From Candidatus Hodarchaeaceae archaeon (GTDB lineage Archaea > Hadarchaeota > Hadarchaeia > Hadarchaeales > Hadarchaeaceae): a DNA stretch of 50,942 nt. Positions 49,976-50,942 of this stretch are shown here, in pieces. The stretch is from positions 1 through 50,942 of the forward strand of contig JASEGJ010000006.1 in assembly GCA_030018135.1 (NCBI GenBank). The letters run 5' to 3'. The notes below the pieces were generated by a model that saw only the letters and a list, made by a program, of their open reading frames with translations, was not told the origin of the DNA and ran no database searches. Within the stretch, counting starts at the first letter, position 1. Each line of letters starts with the position of its first letter. Both the position numbers and the translations under genes were made by a program.

Positions 49976-50489
49976 ATGGAGGAAGTAAGACAAATATTAG
50001 AGAATGAGATAGATTTTGATAATCTTAACGTTTCTTTCAAACAGGAACATCCGCCTTTCAAAATGTCGATTAGAGGAATAAGATTTTACAATCCCATTCT
50101 TGGAGCGGCTCTCCAGCAATCAATAGTAAGCAATCTATCAAACGTCTTTAATAGCAAGATCTTTGAGGAAAAAAGAAAAAATCTCCATTCACTTTTCAAA
50201 CAGAGTAAAACTAAAAGGAGAGCTGAGGAGCGATTTCGAGCTGAATTGAGGAAAGAGATAATTGACCTTGCTAACGAGGAGTTGGGGAAAAAGTTACGCG
50301 GGGGGGGACATTCCAACGCCTGTATTCCCAACAAGCGTTGCCTATGATAAGGCTCCCAATTACTACATCTCTTCAGAAAGCTACACCGAAGAAACAAAGA
50401 CCACCCTAATAAATCACTTAGCGAGTTTAGCGGTGGGAAGATGTGGATATAAATTCTATGGTTTTGTAGGTTTTCCTCGGAAATGTTGA
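49976..50489 (+). pseudogene. unknown gene after cas6, frameshifted in a G run
   Basis: ATG 49976 (GGTAATTAC before it) opens a frame with NEIDFDNLNVSFKQEHPPFK, then MSIRGIRFYNPILGAALQQS and a basic region to LANEELGKKLRGG. An 8-base G run near 50300 ends it. Removing one G leads into DIPTPVFPTSVAYDKAPNYY and TLINHLASLAVGRCGYKFYG, stopping at 50489. The joined protein would have about 170 residues. Base composition is much more AT-rich than its neighbours, a sign of transfer. No family recognised; adjacency to cas6 is the only clue. Confidence 0.5.
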
Positions 50490-50555
50490 TTTTATAGCTT
50501 GCTAAGTGAATACTGTAGGGGCTGGCCTAGGCTTAGGGGTGACAGAAGGTGAAGA

Positions 50556-50942
50556 ATGAAGTGTCCTCACTGCGGGTCCAGCCGGACCATGAAGGCAGGC
50601 AAGCTGAAACGCAAGTACCTGACGAGGCAAGGATACAGGTGCAAGGGGTGCAAGCGTTACTTCGTCGAGCGCAATGGGTTTGAAGGCAGGCACTACCCGG
50701 GCGAGATCATCGCCTTGGTGCTGCATCTCTTCGTCGAGGGGCTTTCGCTAAGCAAGATCAGGGATATTATGTGGCAACATCACGGATACAGGCCAGCGGA
50801 CTCAACGATCCTGGACTGGGTCAAGAACTACTCGAAGCTCCTCAAGCGATTCGAGCGCAAACGCATGCCCAAGCCGAAGGTCAAGGGAAGGATCCACCTC
50901 GACGAGGTTGAGCTGAAGGTTGGGAAAAAAAGATCTGGTGCA
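50556..50942 (+). CDS. DDE-type transposase with N-terminal zinc finger, cut by window end
   Basis: The 129 codons in view encode a zinc ribbon (CPHCGSSRTMKAGK, CKGCKRYF), then EIIALVLHLFVEGLSLSKIR, an HTH region DSTILDWVKNYSKLLKRFER and the start of the DDE domain at GRIHLDEVELKVGKK, which carries the first catalytic Asp. It is a relative of the decayed copy at 47397-48291, but in opposite direction and not identical. ATG 50556 follows AGAAGGTGA. The C-terminal half lies outside the window. Confidence 0.85.
   Translation, partial: MKCPHCGSSRTMKAGKLKRKYLTRQGYRCKGCKRYFVERNGFEGRHYPGEIIALVLHLFVEGLSLSKIRDIMWQHHGYRPADSTILDWVKNYSKLLKRFERKRMPKPKVKGRIHLDEVELKVGKKRSGA

Overview
The window is archaeal chromosome, probably from a thermophile. 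Supporting markers are an archaeal histone, the HerA-NurA pair, a UbiA-type ether-lipid prenyltransferase, archaeal ApgM, Trm5, and tRNA genes with bulge-helix-bulge introns. No rRNA or other phylum-level marker is present, so lineage is left open. The core DNA is GC-rich. GTG and TTG starts and GGTG-type Shine-Dalgarno sites are common, and TATA boxes can be seen.

Layout. 0.1-2.8 kb: LarC-like, a secreted or anchored nuclease, a DUF364 protein. 2.9-7.2 kb (minus): a four-gene 2-oxoacid operon (synthase, aconitase-like large and small subunits, isocitrate-type dehydrogenase) whose residues favour citrate to 2-oxoglutarate. 7.5-16 kb: lipid, DNA-repair, toxin-like, histone, tRNA-modification and ABC-transporter genes. 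16.2-33.5 kb: three separate tungsten aldehyde:ferredoxin oxidoreductase (AOR) operons, paired with a polyferredoxin, a PfkB sugar kinase and a DapA-like protein without its catalytic lysine. Between them lie an orphan carbamoyltransferase, a PyrI-like regulatory domain, a RelE-type toxin-antitoxin pair, two tRNA genes with two introns each, and a scar region (26.4-30 kb) with truncated DUF4143 ATPases, a PIN fragment and a Cas6-like fragment. 33.6-41 kb: TldD/TldE, ApgM, tRNA-Arg, a secreted Kelch protein and a membrane Lon-type protease.

41.1-50.9 kb is accessory DNA. It begins at tRNA-Arg(CCG), followed at once by a tyrosine integrase and short overlapping element genes. One is an HTH/coiled-coil/zinc-ribbon protein with iteron-like repeats upstream. 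Many of these genes carry single-base frameshifts in homopolymer runs. An IS630-type element sits inside one small gene and its excision in silico restores the frame. Further right are a decayed DDE transposase, an IS110 fragment, an intact orphan cas6, a frameshifted unknown gene and the start of a second DDE transposase in inverted orientation.

Metabolically the core points to ferredoxin-linked aldehyde oxidation and sugar-acid chemistry next to an anaerobe-style route to 2-oxoglutarate. The most distinctive points are the doubly interrupted tRNA-Trp and tRNA-Cys genes, the tricarboxylate operon, the AOR set with an aldolase-fold protein lacking its active site, and the PyrI domain without its zinc domain.
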